From the NCBI GenBank assembly GCA_022559985.1, contig JAFJTR010000007.1, positions 1 to 64,000 of the forward strand: 64,000 nt of DNA, in the 5' to 3' direction. The DNA comes from Parastagonospora avenae f. sp. tritici 18332-5 (taxonomy: Eukaryota; Ascomycota; Dothideomycetes; Pleosporales; Phaeosphaeriaceae). Shown one piece after another: positions 1 to 9,693 of the stretch. The position numbers and the translations under genes were made by a program. Numbering within the stretch: the first letter of the stretch is position 1; every line of letters starts with the position of its first letter. The notes under the pieces are model-generated. The model was not told the origin of the DNA. It made no database searches and was given only the letters and a program-made list of their open reading frames with translations.

Positions 1-1738
1 TTCTAGACAACAAGCTATCCTTTAAAAAGCACGTACAGACAAAGGTTGCAGTAGCGCAGCAGGTCTTTCATCGCCTACAGAGGCTAGGCAATACACAGCA
101 AGGCCTTAGTACACAGGCTACAAGGCAGCTCTATACAGCATGTGTGTCCTCTATTGCAGACTATGGAGTGCAGCTGTAGTGAGGAAAAAGAAAGCAGTCG
201 CTGCTTTAAGAACACTAACAGCTACAAAACTTAGCTCTACGTCAAATCCTAGGAACCTTTAAAGAATCCCTAACGCAAGCTATAGAGATTGAAGCTGCAA
301 TTCTACCTCTCTACCTTTAAGCAGAAAAGCTCTGCCAACAGTATGCTATTAGAACCCTATCTTTTGCAAAGAGCCATCCTATTAGAAGAGCAATCTTACG
401 CCAGAAATAACTCTGCATACCTACGCAGCTAGGGGACTTAGCAGCACGAATGCAAGGATATAGCAATGTTAAAGAAATCTCTATCCTACTAGCAAAACTG
501 TGGAGCAAACCTGCCTCTACCTACGCTACCTTCTCTATCTCTAAGAGCAGCAAGTCTAAAACTGCAGAAATTCATAAACAGTGGCTTCTAGATCTTAGAA
601 ACAAGGCTAAAGCGCCGATTCTACTATACACAGACGGCTCTAAGATAGGAGAAGAAGTAGCAGCAGGCTACTGTCAGGTGTCTGTACAGGGAAAATACCT
701 CCAGGCAAAAAACTTCAGCCTAGGAGAGAAACTTAAGATTATGGATGCAGAGCTTATTGCAGCCTATCAGGCTCTCAGAAACCTACGCTAAGAACTACAA
801 GGAGAGAAGATCTACGTCTTTATAGATAGCTAAGCCGCTCTAAAAAGATTACAGAAAATCTCCCTTACAGGTAGCTAAAGAGTCTGTTACGAGATTACAG
901 AGCTATATAAGCAGCTGTCTAGGCAGAACAAAGTCTCTATATCTTAGGTGCCAGGACACAGAGAAATCCAAGGCAACGAACATGCAGACAGGCTAGCTAA
1001 GGCAGGCCTTAAGCGGATAAAAAAGGACCCTGTTACTTCTCTAAGCTATCTTAAGAGAAAGGCTAAAGAGGAAATCCTAGCAAGATAGAAGCAAGAGTAG
1101 AAGGATGCTAAGCCTGCAGAGAAAGGCAGGGCCTACAGCAGGGCTACCCAGGAAAGGCCCAAAATCGCGTACAAGATGCAGCTACTCTCTAGCCCAAAGA
1201 GGGTGCTAGCTGCCTACTACCAGCTTAAGCTAGGAAAGGGCTTCTTTAATCAATTTTCTAAAGCTATAGGTAAGGATAACAAAGAAGAATGCTTTAGCAA
1301 CTGCAGAGCATTGCAGACACCAGAACACCTTCTCCTATAATGCAAGCATTACACAAAGGAGCGAAAAAGGATGTTAAAAATGCTAGATATGCCTACTACT
1401 ATGCTATAACAATTGTTTAGTACTGCAAAGGGAAGTGCTACTTTAATAGACTTTCTAAAGGAAACAGAGATTGCTACAGCTAGGTAGCTGTTAGCAGCAG
1501 GAGCCCTATAAGGGCCTACAACAACGTCAAAATTGCAAAGAAAGGCAGAAAGAGAGGATAGGCAGAAATGCACAACGCAGGTAAAAGACTGCAGCTGATA
1601 GCACTAAGCGTGGACCCTAGGAAAGAGGGATTAGCGAGGCATGCGCAGCGCTCCATAGTCCCTAGGACTGCATGAGCTTCATTGTATGTATGCTAGCAAT
1701 AGATAGTACAATGTAAATGATATAAAAAAAAAAAAAAA
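1..1738 (+). mobile_element. 3' part of a Tad1-like LINE (non-LTR retrotransposon), RIP-decayed
   Basis: The 5' end lies outside the window. Frame 3 from base 3 to 178 reads the end of a reverse transcriptase, finishing in the LYTACVSSIADYGVQL stretch typical of LINE RTs, where the following Trp is now TAG. An RNase H domain follows (about 590-1010): LLYTDGSK, DAELIAAYQAL, VFIDS and VPGHREIQGNEHADRLA carry the expected acidic residues. Near 1300-1350 a C-terminal CRALQTPEHLLL..CKHYTKER motif is readable. TAG/TAA codons stand where Gln or Trp is expected (for example the Trp before VPGH), as RIP would produce. The element ends in an A-run at 1724-1738, as LINE insertions do. RNase H plus this C-terminus fits the Tad1/I group; the clade is inferred. 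Confidence 0.85.
450..791 (+). pseudogene. LINE RNase H domain, longest surviving open segment
   Basis: This 113-codon open stretch is the least damaged part of the LINE polyprotein. It holds the first two RNase H motifs (YTDGSK with catalytic Asp; DAELIAAYQAL with catalytic Glu) and stops at a TAA. The frame continues past the stop into VFIDS and VPGH..GNEHADRLA, so this is a fragment of a larger coding region and not a gene of its own. Confidence 0.75.
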
Positions 1739-2701
1739 GAGTAGATTAGTATATTATTAAGGTATGCAATAACAAATATGTCTAAGTGTTCTCGCAATAC
1801 GTTATTAATAAGTTCTTAATATATAGCTAGTGCATTAGTAAGGCTAAAGAGCATAACTAGATATTTAAAATATCTGTATCTTATTCTAAATGCTGTCTTT
1901 TATTCTTTGCCTTCCTTTATACAAATAAGGTTATACGCTCCTTATAGATCTAATGCAGTAAAGATCTCTGCATATGCTAAATAATCCTATAGTTCTTTAA
2001 TATTTAGTAAAGAGTATTAGTTTTTAATTATTATGTTATTAAGCTTTTAGTAGTTAATATATAGTTATAGCTTTCTGTTCTTCTTTAGAACGAACAGGAT
2101 AGGGAATCCTGCTAGTAATTCACTGCATTATATGAATCCTTTCTTAAGCATTGTGTTAATATATTCTCTTAATATATTAAGTTCTTTTTCTAATATCTTG
2201 TAAATTAGTTAGAAACCTAGCATCTTACCTTTCTTAAGTTTAATCTTATAGTCCTATTTCTAATATTTAAGTAGGGCTTTAATCCCTAGCTCTTCTTTAA
2301 ATAGTTTCTAGAATTCTTTATATTCTGAAGGTATTGCAGGAGTTACACGCTTCTCTAAGACCTTTAATATATCGCTACTATTAAGGCTAAGCCTTCTCTA
2401 TAAGGACCTTAGTTTTAAAGTAATATTATTAATTATCTTCTTATCTGTCGTTAAACGCTGCTAATATATAGGCTTTAGACTAGAGATGCTAGTGTAGTCT
2501 ATAAATAAGAGTGTCTAGTTAATCTAATTTATTAAAGAGTTGCTCTTGCATAACTATAGAAGTCCTAGTATAATATTATTAACAGATAAACTAAGAATAT
2601 CTAGGTTAACTTTCTATTATTTATCTTAGATGTAAAGTATTATTAAGGCTTCGTGCTTAATAACTGCTTCTCCTAGCATTCGTGCTCTGTTCGCGACACA
2701 G

Positions 2702-2918
2702 TGTCAGATATGTCGCGTATTAGAGGACTAGTTGCTGTCAGATAGCTGGTGTTGGGTGTCATCATCTTCACGACTAGGAATAGTCAAGTAACACAAAGCT
2801 CGGGTGTGACACCACAAACAAAAACCAGAACACGTAGCAGAAGACAAGAGGACAGCACAATCAATGAAGTCATCACACTTCAACCCAGGTCCATCCACTG
2901 AACCTATTTAATCTGACA
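2702..2918. repeat. Solo LTR (217 bp) with 5-bp target-site duplication
   Basis: It starts TGTCAGAT and ends ATCTGACA, a perfect 8-bp terminal inverted repeat with the TG...CA ends of LTRs. The bases just outside are CACAG on both sides (2697-2701 and 2919-2923), a perfect 5-bp target duplication. Base composition is far less AT-rich than the gypsy sequence around it, so it inserted later than, or escaped, the RIP that hit its host. No internal retrotransposon sequence remains, as expected from LTR-LTR recombination. The parent family cannot be named from the sequence. Confidence 0.8.
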
Positions 2919-5496
2919 CACAGAGTAGATAGGATTGTTGTTTCTTAAAGGGGTAGAGCCCTGCTTTCACTATAGCCTTCTAGGAAATATAGTTTAACTG
3001 TAATCCTAAATCTAATAATATACACATCTATATTCTATTTATAATTACTAGGAGTTTAATAAGATTTGCTAAATTAGTAGCGTTATAACTCTAGGACTAA
3101 CGCCTAGAGCTAGGCGCTTTCCTAAAAAAGGTTTCTTCTCTTCTGTCTCATCCTCCTTAGATTATTCGTTGCTGTATGTTTCTTTAGCGCTTAGGTTAAG
3201 GTATCTGTTGTTAACCTTATCCTCCTAATATTTCTTGCAGTGTTCTTAGAGACACTAGTGCTATAATAGAAAGATACAGCTTCTATTTATAAGTACGTTC
3301 TATGCTACTTTAAATATATTATTGTAAGGGTAGAATAATTTGCAAGTTCGTTTGTCCTATAAGTATGCTGCGCACGCATGCTTAGGGCAATTGTACTACT
3401 GCTACTTGCATAGTTTAAGGTCGCTAGGGAACTATCCTATAGCTTTCTTTCCTTAGAAGTGTATATTACAGGTATCTATAGTACACGCAGTCTAAGAGAT
3501 TAAGCTATGCTTTGTGTTTTAGTAGTCTCTAATATACTTAATATTTTTTCTAGCTAAGGATATAATTTGTTATTACTAGTATTCTTCTTTAGCTTCTTCT
3601 ACCTAGTCCTTCTAGTGTAGTGTTTTATTAGTAATAAGCAGTGCTTGTCTATTATTCTAGTATACTTGTGTCTGCTTATCTTGCAGTTTCTGTTAAGGTG
3701 CTACTAACGCCTTATAGTAGTTATAGCTTAGTAGTGTCTTAAGGTACTTCTTATACTTAGCAAGGTTAGGGTAGATATCCTAATCTATAGATAGCCACGG
3801 GATTCTTCCTATTTCCGTGATCTGTTCCTTATAGTAATTATCCTATGTTTAATATCCTTATATAGTTCTCTTTTGTCCTAGCATAGGACTGTCTAGTAGG
3901 GTATAGATGGCTAGTTGTTCTACTAACAATAGTTCGTTATCTGTTTCTTGCTCTTCGACCTAGTAGTCCTAGACTATAGGTACTTAGTTTCTAGGGTGTG
4001 GCGTTAGAGCTCGTGTCCTAATATTAAGGTACAGGGCGTATAGTTTTCTGTAAACTAGTTAGTAACCTTTCTTATTAGAGTGTGTTTTAGTAATTTTGCC
4101 TTATCTTATCTCTTTAAGAAGAATATCTTATAGCAGTTGCTAGTTATAGGGTTTTAGTCTGTTAAAGGTTCCGTCTCTAATTCTTACCTCTATATCGTTC
4201 ACGGCTGTAAGGTCTTATAGCTATATATTAATTTCCTTAATATTTTCCTAAGTAGCGTTTTAAAGGCGCAACACTGTGTCTATCACAACTTAGTTTTCTT
4301 TGCTAGCTAGTATAACTTCCTAGCTAATATCTACTTAGATTCTTCTATTGTTAGTCTCTATAACCTTATAACAGATTACTTGCTATTCTTCCTTAGCTTC
4401 CCTATCTAAGGGGCTAGTTAACACGTTAAGCTAACGTGTTACAGTGTTCTTCTAACGACAATTACGCAATAGGTAGCTAGGTTTGCTATAGTTATAACAG
4501 CTTTGCGTTTCTTTTCCTTAATCTCAGTTTTTTAGAGAGCTTTAGAGTTTTCCTTTGTAATAGGTCTGTTTTAAGGTCTTTCTTTAATTAATGTTATTAA
4601 GGTGCATTTCCTCTAGTCTATTAGTTTAATAAAATCCTAAGATCCTAGGTTAAAAGCGTTATCGTCCTTAGTTAGGTTAAATTAGTTAGTTCTGTCGTCC
4701 TGCAGACTAGTTGTTTCTTCCCTAAGTCTCTTAGAGTGCTTGCTTAGCATAGGAGCGTTTAGCAAGTTGCAGTTCGTAGAGTTTATTATCTAGTCTAATT
4801 AACTCTTTAGTTAAGGTTGCAAGAGTATTAACTGCAGCGCTAGTGCGCATAAGTTCTTCGCGGACTTAAGACTTAAGTCCTTGTTTATACATTCTTATAA
4901 GCGCTTTATTATCCTAATTAATCTGTATAGCATACTGCTAGAAGATTATAGTATAATTAGCTGCTAAGCTAGTTTAGCGAAGGTTCTAGATTTTCTATTC
5001 TGCTATAATAGATTCCTTAAAAGGCGAGAAGTTCTGTTAAAGCTTTAGCTTAAACCTGTCCTAATCTTCTATAAGGCAGGTGTTCTTGCTGTTAGTAATG
5101 CTATTGTCTATGTACCTGCAGAGGAAGGGTTAAACCTATTTTTCCGCGTCTCCGCGCATGTACGTGGTAGCTAAGATAACTTTGCTTTCTTCTTTGATAT
5201 TATTACCTTCTAAATAGAAGTATTAGTTAAACTAGAGGATCTATATCTTAAGCTTAGCACAGTCTCTATAATAGAGGTCTAGCTTAGCTAATTAAACATA
5301 GTGTCTACCTTAGTGAGAGGACTCGAGTGTATCTATAGCAGTATTACTTATCTTAAGAGTCTTTAAAGTGTTAAAACCTATTAAGTAGCTAAGCAGAGGG
5401 AAGCTAGCTTAAAGGGCTTAAGTTAGTTTTCGCGGATAAGAGATGTTAGCACTAGATACAGAGGTGGGGCGTACTAAGACAGTAAGAGAGAGCTTC

Positions 5497-5899
5497 TGTA
5501 AAGAGTATAATATATTAGTAACTTAAAATACGAAGTTAAAGACAATAAACGATAGGCGTTTATTGCTAAGATCTATATACTAAGAGATCCTACTATCCTA
5601 TGCAGTCATACCATCCGGGATGGTTTGCTTGGCGGGATGGCTGTCACGTGATCGGTCGCACAGCCCCGCTGTTGGCGCCCTTCGTTGGTTGTCCTTGTTG
5701 TCAAAGGCTTCCAACTCCTTGATCGTAACACGCTCGCTTATGCGCACGTACCGTCTGACACCTCCTATCTTCAGCTTGCTTGTACGTAGCTTGATTGCTC
5801 CTTAGCTATCCTCTTGTATTACACCTAAGAATCGTCTGTAGCATATCAATCAAGCTTCTCCGCAAGCTCTGACGTCCCTGCTCGTTGCCTCTCGTGACA
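5497..5899 (-). repeat. Probable 5' LTR of the gypsy element
   Basis: In minus orientation it begins TGTCACGAGAGGC and is proposed to end ...CTTTACA at 5497, giving TGT...ACA ends; the exact inner boundary is an inference. It contains AATAAA within GCAATAAACGCC. Two parts recur at the other end of the island: about 94 bp (5806-5899) matches 12411-12504, and 5535-5600 matches 12505-12570. The hAT transposon begins at its outer edge, so the element's own target duplication cannot be read. Confidence 0.6.
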
Positions 5900-8800
5900 C
5901 TACCAAACAAACAAATCAAATATTGGTAGCTTTTTTTATCAAACAAACAAGTACAAAGATCTTAATATCTGCAAATATTTGCAAATATTTGGTGTTTTGT
6001 TAGGCTAAGATTTAGGCAGTTTGTTAGATCGTGAGCGCGTCAATTTTAGTGTTGTTAGTAGGGCTTCGCACTAGTGCTGAAAGGAAATAACGATGACTAG
6101 GAATGCATTCTGTTCAGTAATTGTTGTTGACTTAATTAATGAGGAGAACTACAGAAGAGATAGGCTCAGGGGTTCTGGTCTGACCGCGTGACCGAGATCA
6201 GTGCGCCTGATCGCGTAGTTGAGATATTGACGATACTTATGATCCGACAGGTGTTCTAAATCAGCCATCTGAACTCGCCCTAGACGACGCTAGCGCGCAC
6301 CCATCAACCTCAGCTCGCCCGACGCGACGCGATCCCTTGACAATCCAAGTATCGCGACGCCTACTACTATGCCCCCTAGAGCTTCTAAGAGGCGCGCGCG
6401 TTTGTCAAACGTTACTATAACCACAACGAAGCAATTAAGAATTTCAGCAACTCTGCCACCACCTACAATACCCTCACAAGCTTGGGAGAGGCAGCAGCTC
6501 GAGTCACAACCTCAAGAGTCACGGTCTGCGTCTACCGAGGGCAGCCACGCTAGCACTGGCTCTGTAGCAACAACAGTAGAGATAGCTGAAGATAGCTATA
6601 TCGATAACAGCGGCGACAGCTTTGATAGGCTCGATTAGGGGCGGCTTAGAGGTCGCTATATTAAGCCCTTAAAGCAACCCGGGAGAACACAAAGCTGGGT
6701 GTATGCACACGGATACTGCGTCGTGCGTATAGATCAACCTACACGCCCGCTTTGGGTGTGTAAATACTGCCATATACATAAAGCACCATCCGTTATCATT
6801 GACTGCTCAAAGGCTACGTCCTCCGCCTCCGCCCACCTCGCCCAGCCTATTAAGGGCCATAGCCTTTGCCGTACGGGCCCAATCCCTACACTAAAACGCC
6901 CGACCGGACAGCTCTCACTACGCGAGGCGATCAACGGCGGCTTTGAAATATCACAATCTATAGCTAACGCGATAGGCAACTTCGACGTGTAGCGCTTCCG
7001 CCACGCGTTAGTATTATAGCTCCTTAATAATAACTTGCCAATAGAGCTTATCAGTAGAGCTTCAACGCTTAAGCTTTTCAGATTAGTAAGTACAGAGGCA
7101 GAGGGCGCGTTGTGGCGATCCCCGCGCAGTGTTGCAACCTACGCGATGCGGCTGTTTCACGCTATACAGCCGCAGATTGTCAACGCCTTGTCTAGCGCTG
7201 CTAGCAAAATACACATAAGCTTTGACGGCTGGACGACAAAGGGAGGGACGCGGGCCTTTTTTGGGATCGTTGCTCACTTTGCCACAGCATCAGGTGAGAT
7301 CCACGACCTGCCTATCGCTCTGCCGCAGCTCAACGGTGCCTACACTGGTGAGGCGATTGCTACAGCTGTTGTTGCAACACTGCAGGCATACGGGATCACG
7401 TCAGATACGCTAGGTTACTTCGTACTCGACAATGCTAGCAACAACGACACTACGATCGCGGCTGTAGCGCGCGAGTTTGGAGACTTCAACCCGACGCAGC
7501 GACGCCTCCGCTGCGGCCCTCATACAATCAATCTGATCGGGCAAGCGCTCCTCTTCGGAAAGGATAAGGACGCCTACAACAACGACGCCGAGCAGGTGGA
7601 GGAGGAGGAGGCGCTCATGCAACAGTGGCGAAAAAAATGGCGCTCTTGGCACGCTGCTCGCCGTCATCAACTATATCAAAACCCCACAGTAGCAGCAGCT
7701 TTTTGCTGACTGCCTGCTCGCCTCTAACAACGACCTGCCCGCCAGCGCTCGCGTTAAGATACTTCGGCCGACCAAACCTGTTATTACACGCTGGAACTTA
7801 TACTACAACGCCCTTGAGCGCGCAACTTATCTCAAAGGCGGCTTTGATCTATATATTGAAAAGCACGTAAGCCGCGTCGCCTACGAGGAGCGGCGTGGCA
7901 TCAAAAACGATACACCGGCGTGGATGAGGTCAGGTGGGCTACAAGCAGCTGACTGGGCGGTGATTACTGAGTATCAACGCTGCCTGGAGCCACTCAAAAT
8001 CACTACAAAAAGGTTAGAGAGCCGTGGCAAACACTATGGCAGCAACTTTGGCGCGATCTATGACATTATACCCGTTTTTGAGTACTTACTCGATCAACTT
8101 TAAAAGCTAGCTGAGCCATTTGCTAATGTAGTTTTTGACGCACACGAGGAGGCGTCTGAAGATCACCTTCATATAAACCTCCGCAACGCTTGGCTGAAGG
8201 CCGAGGAGTACTACGGCAAGCTTGACGACTCACCGGTATACTACGCTGCTACCTGCCTCCACCCGTACTATAAGTACTACTGCGAGAACTTATGGGAGCA
8301 CAAGGATAGCTGGCTACGCGCTGCAAACGCTGGATTTCAAGAGTTGTGGAGGTCATACAAAAAGGCGCCGCCAAGTCCTCCACCTCAGCCAGCTCGTACA
8401 GGCGCTATCGACGACGTGATTGAGGCTCTCACTGCGCGCCGCAACTGCGCCAGGAGCAGCGGCAGCGATGAGTATGATCGCTGGCGTGAGGAGGAGCCAA
8501 GCTGGAGTACAGCAACGTATCACGCCGATGGCAACGCTGTCCGATACTGGATGACGAAGGCGCCAAAATACCCCCAATTGAGCCGTTTTGCAATCGATAT
8601 ACTGACCATCCCAGCATCTAGCTGTGAGTGCGAGCGACTATTTAGCGAGCTTGGCGATCTATTGGAGCCAAAGCGCCGCGCTATCGGCAGTGAGCTGCTC
8701 GCTGCCCTCCAGCTTATACGCTCATGGACCCGCGCCGGATACACCTACGACGACGGCGGTGACAGCAATATCGACGACGAAGAGCTCGCCCGCGAGTACG

Positions 8801-9034
8801 GTATACGAAACTGGGTAGAGGATGATTATGGCGATACCTGACGTGTCGGGCAGCCGCCGGGAACTCAACACCAAAAACGCCAAGACTTTTACACAACACC
8901 AAATATTTGCAAATATACCAAATATAACTCCTCAGACAACCAAACAACCAAGCAAATACGCTCCCTCTACTAAGCCTCTACCAAACAAGCAAGTATGGCG
9001 GCCTATACTTGCTTGATTTGTTTGTTGCGGAGTG
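5898..9034 (+). mobile_element. hAT-superfamily DNA transposon, decayed
   Basis: Terminal inverted repeats: CACTACCAAACAAACAAATC at the left (5898) and, on the minus strand, CACTCCGCAACAAACAAATC from 9034, agreeing at 19 of 22 positions when extended by two bases. Inside these lies a perfect 22-bp subterminal inverted repeat (5975-5996 and 8895-8916) built around AAATATTTGCAAATATTTGG. The interior encodes a hAT transposase pseudogene. The expected 8-bp target duplication is not seen: TCTCGTGA at 5890-5897 against TGCTAACA at 9035-9042. The left TIR starts exactly at the terminus of the gypsy LTR. Confidence 0.85.
6369..8841 (+). pseudogene. hAT transposase pseudogene
   Basis: The frame opened by ATG 6369 can be followed through in-frame stops at 6636 (TAG), 6990 (TAG) and 7017 (TAG). 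A frameshift falls near 7629-7635 in a run of seven A, after which reading continues in frame 1 through stops at 7690 (TAG) and 8101 (TAA) to the end at 8841. Domains in order: basic Ser/Thr-rich N-terminus; a BED-type zinc finger region (WVCKYC ... H near 6750-6870); hAT core (HISFDGWTTKGGTRAFFGIVAHF, FVLDNASNNDTTI, LRCGPHTINL); and the C-terminal dimerisation block (YPQLSRFAIDILTIPASSCECERLFS ... ). The protein is therefore inactive as written. No restored sequence is given. Confidence 0.85.
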
Positions 9035-9055
9035 TGCTAACAAGCCGACGCGATC

Positions 9056-9259
9056 CTACTTCAGCTGTTGAAGGTAGTACTCAGGCGGATGATCCTCGTT
9101 GGGGAAGAGCCATGCTTCATCCTCATCATTCTCATTGTTGTTGTCAGCAAATTCATGAATGTCTGTCAGATCTATATCTAGCTCAATACCATCGTCTGTG
9201 CCAGACCCAGTGTAATCACTGTCGTTGGAGGAACTTTTGACCGGTGAACGTCGTCGCAT
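9056..9259 (-). pseudogene. Truncated acidic ORF, N-terminal fragment of a fungal repeat-associated protein family
   Basis: A 67-residue minus-strand ORF from ATG 9259: basic start (MRRRSPVK), then a Ser/Asp-rich acidic stretch (SDYTGSGTDD, DIDLTDIHEF) and AWLFPNEDHPPEYYLQQL before a TAG at 9056. The N-DEDHPPEYY type of motif resembles, from memory, the N-terminus of large multi-copy fungal proteins annotated with FluG/DUF3435 domains; this is a tentative match. The ORF stops only 22 bp from the hAT right end, and no continuation is seen beyond it, so it is probably a gene whose 3' part was lost by transposon insertion or recombination. Confidence 0.4.
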
Positions 9260-9693
9260 GTCGCGCACTATTTGCAGAGATGAAGTGTCGTGGGAGAGGT
9301 AGCGCAACTAAAGGCAGAGCGAGTAGAGGCACAGCATGCGTCTATGGCTGTGCGTCCAAGGTAAGGCGTGAAGGGAGGATAGAATAACGCGACGAGAATT
9401 TGAGTTTAAACAACGATGCAGGCTGCAAAAGAGGAGACAAGGAAAGGAGGACAAGGTTCCTATTTATGTTGCTCTAGACGGCGAAGAAGGAGCCTTTAGT
9501 ACTCCGCTGGGGGGGACGACCTTAAAATAGGTTAGCATTCACTTGTAGTGTTTAGAAGAGCGAGTCAGGTCGCAGGCGTGCCGCAGCATTCCTGACGGGA
9601 AATTGAATCGGTCCTTGGACTTGTTTAACGCCTACGCTAGCCAAAGTAGGAAAGCGGGAGACGTTTCCGCTCGGGCCACAGCCCGCACGATTA
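9260..9693. other. Non-coding stretch between truncated ORF and pogo element
   Basis: On the minus strand this would be the 5' flank of the truncated ORF at 9056-9259. It is not strongly AT-rich and shows no RIP-like decay. I see no coding region, tRNA or repeat boundary in it other than the TA target dinucleotide (9692-9693) of the pogo element. Confidence 0.5.

Larger units (their letters stand above)
1741..5899 (-). mobile_element. Ty3/gypsy LTR retrotransposon, truncated and heavily RIP-mutated
   Basis: Read on the minus strand. About 2200-1750 encodes a gypsy reverse transcriptase: LREYINTMLKKGFI, FPILFVLKKNRKL, Y.KLNNIIKN.YSLLNIKEL, AEIFTALDL.GAYNLI, KTAFRIRYRYFKYLVMLFSLTNA and AYLNNILIYS. 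The catalytic YLDD box is now YLNN, a G-to-A change. A CCHC zinc knuckle is recognisable near 4502-4455 as CYNYSKPSYLLRNC, with Cys, Gly and His residues lost by C/G-to-T/A changes. The element is very AT-rich and full of TAG/TAA stops. It is cut off immediately after the RT YLDD box, where the LINE poly(A) abuts, so RNase H and integrase are missing. The LTR at 5497-5899 is its 5' LTR. A solo LTR (2702-2918) is inserted within it. Confidence 0.85.

Noticed and set aside
5620..5805. 61-codon ORF on the plus strand
   Set aside because: Falls inside the gypsy LTR; no supporting features.
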